Below are positions 63,765 through 64,000 of a stretch of DNA of 64,000 nucleotides, piece after piece (within the stretch, counting starts at the first letter, position 1; each line of letters begins with the position of its first letter). Location of the stretch: assembly GCA_002355455.1 (NCBI GenBank), contig AP017375.1, positions 2,356,001-2,420,000 of the forward strand, in the 5' to 3' direction. The stretch comes from Stanieria sp. NIES-3757 (GTDB lineage: Bacteria > Cyanobacteriota > Cyanobacteriia > Cyanobacteriales > Xenococcaceae). The position numbers and the translations under genes were made by a program. The notes beneath the pieces were generated by a model. That model was not told the origin of the DNA. It saw only the letters and a program-made list of their open reading frames with translations, and ran no database searches.

Positions 63765-64000
63765 CCCATCCCAAGCAATTGAACAAACTTTAACTACAGG
63801 TAGCGTTCGCTCTCATTTAATTCAATTGAGCGTACCCATGTTTTGGGGATTGTTAACTGTTGTAGCTTTAAGCCTGACTGATACTTATTTTGTTGCCCAA
63901 CTGGGAACTAAAGAGTTAGCAGCCATGAGTTTTATCTTTCCTATCTTTTCTACTTTTGCTTGTTTAGCAATGGGTTTGGGCAATGGGGCAGGTGCAGTTA
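63754..64000 (+). CDS. MATE-family efflux transporter (3' partial)
   Basis: The ATG at 63754 lies inside the last codons of the oxidase gene (11-base overlap), a sign of translational coupling. The 82 residues in the window begin with a polar stretch and then LSVPMFWGLLTVVALSLTDTYFVAQLGTKELAAMSF and a Gly-rich helix with MGLGNGAGA. This is the N-terminal pattern of NorM/MATE drug and metabolite exporters. The gene continues past the window end. In context it probably exports the cluster's product. Confidence 0.9.
   Translation, partial: MKSNPSQAIEQTLTTGSVRSHLIQLSVPMFWGLLTVVALSLTDTYFVAQLGTKELAAMSFIFPIFSTFACLAMGLGNGAGAV

Overview
The window looks like chromosomal DNA of a low-GC cyanobacterium. 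The evidence is the many copies of the octamer GCGATCGC (HIP1), a ferredoxin-type divinyl reductase of chlorophyll synthesis (BciB), NdhB, a C-type flavodiiron protein, a split-intein DnaE, a DUF3285-ybeY-dgkA-trpG cluster, DUF1822, DUF4079, and a PsrR1-like small RNA behind a perfect HLR1 element. The gene mix would suit a unicellular or pleurocapsalean lineage, but I cannot name the species. No tRNA, rRNA, CRISPR array or intact insertion sequence was recognised.

Layout. 1-6.5 kb: 3' part of bciB, an exported TPR-CHAT protein with an exported coiled-coil neighbour, and ndhB. 6.7-14.8 kb: topA, a broken response-regulator/GAF relic, an Flv1-type flavodiiron protein, DUF4079, a GT-C membrane glycosyltransferase and a small secreted protein. 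14.9-24 kb: M20 amidohydrolase, two convergent histidine kinases (one with a degenerate receiver), an ABC ATPase, a universal stress protein, an SLH protein and a PhzF-like protein. 24-32.8 kb: the C-terminal split-intein half of DnaE, an FHA protein, dnaX divergent from a TPR protein, then a small wHTH-like gene, a GNAT gene and ruvX. 33-43 kb: a ferrochelatase-family protein ending in eight histidines, a CgeB-like glycosyltransferase, SpoIID, RNase Z, a duplicated-module membrane protein, DUF389 and HtpG. 43-52 kb: DUF29-like, Fic, TldD, a sigma-like/DUF1822 pair, a methyltransferase, an alpha/beta hydrolase, and a small mobile-looking island with a 65-bp direct repeat, a coiled-coil gene and an orphan ParA. 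52-56 kb: the PsrR1-like sRNA, a degenerate metallo-beta-lactamase-fold protein, trpG, dgkA, ybeY, DUF3285, a phytol-kinase-like gene and yidD.

56.7-64 kb (runs off the window): the most interesting stretch. Six genes on one strand encode a type I-beta DAHP synthase, an MIO-type aromatic ammonia-lyase/aminomutase, an acyl/aryl-CoA ligase, a GNAT acyltransferase resembling N-acyl amino acid synthases, a VAO/4-cresol-dehydrogenase-type flavoprotein, and the start of a MATE exporter. Together they read as a compact pathway that draws on the shikimate route, deaminates or isomerises an aromatic amino acid, activates and transfers an acyl group, oxidises the product and exports it. I recognise no named pathway with this exact set, so it is the best candidate here for an undescribed system.

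Palindromic, GC-rich dispersed repeats lie in many intergenic gaps, and one sits in frame inside dnaX. Functions below are inferred from motifs and remembered family sequences; no searches were run.
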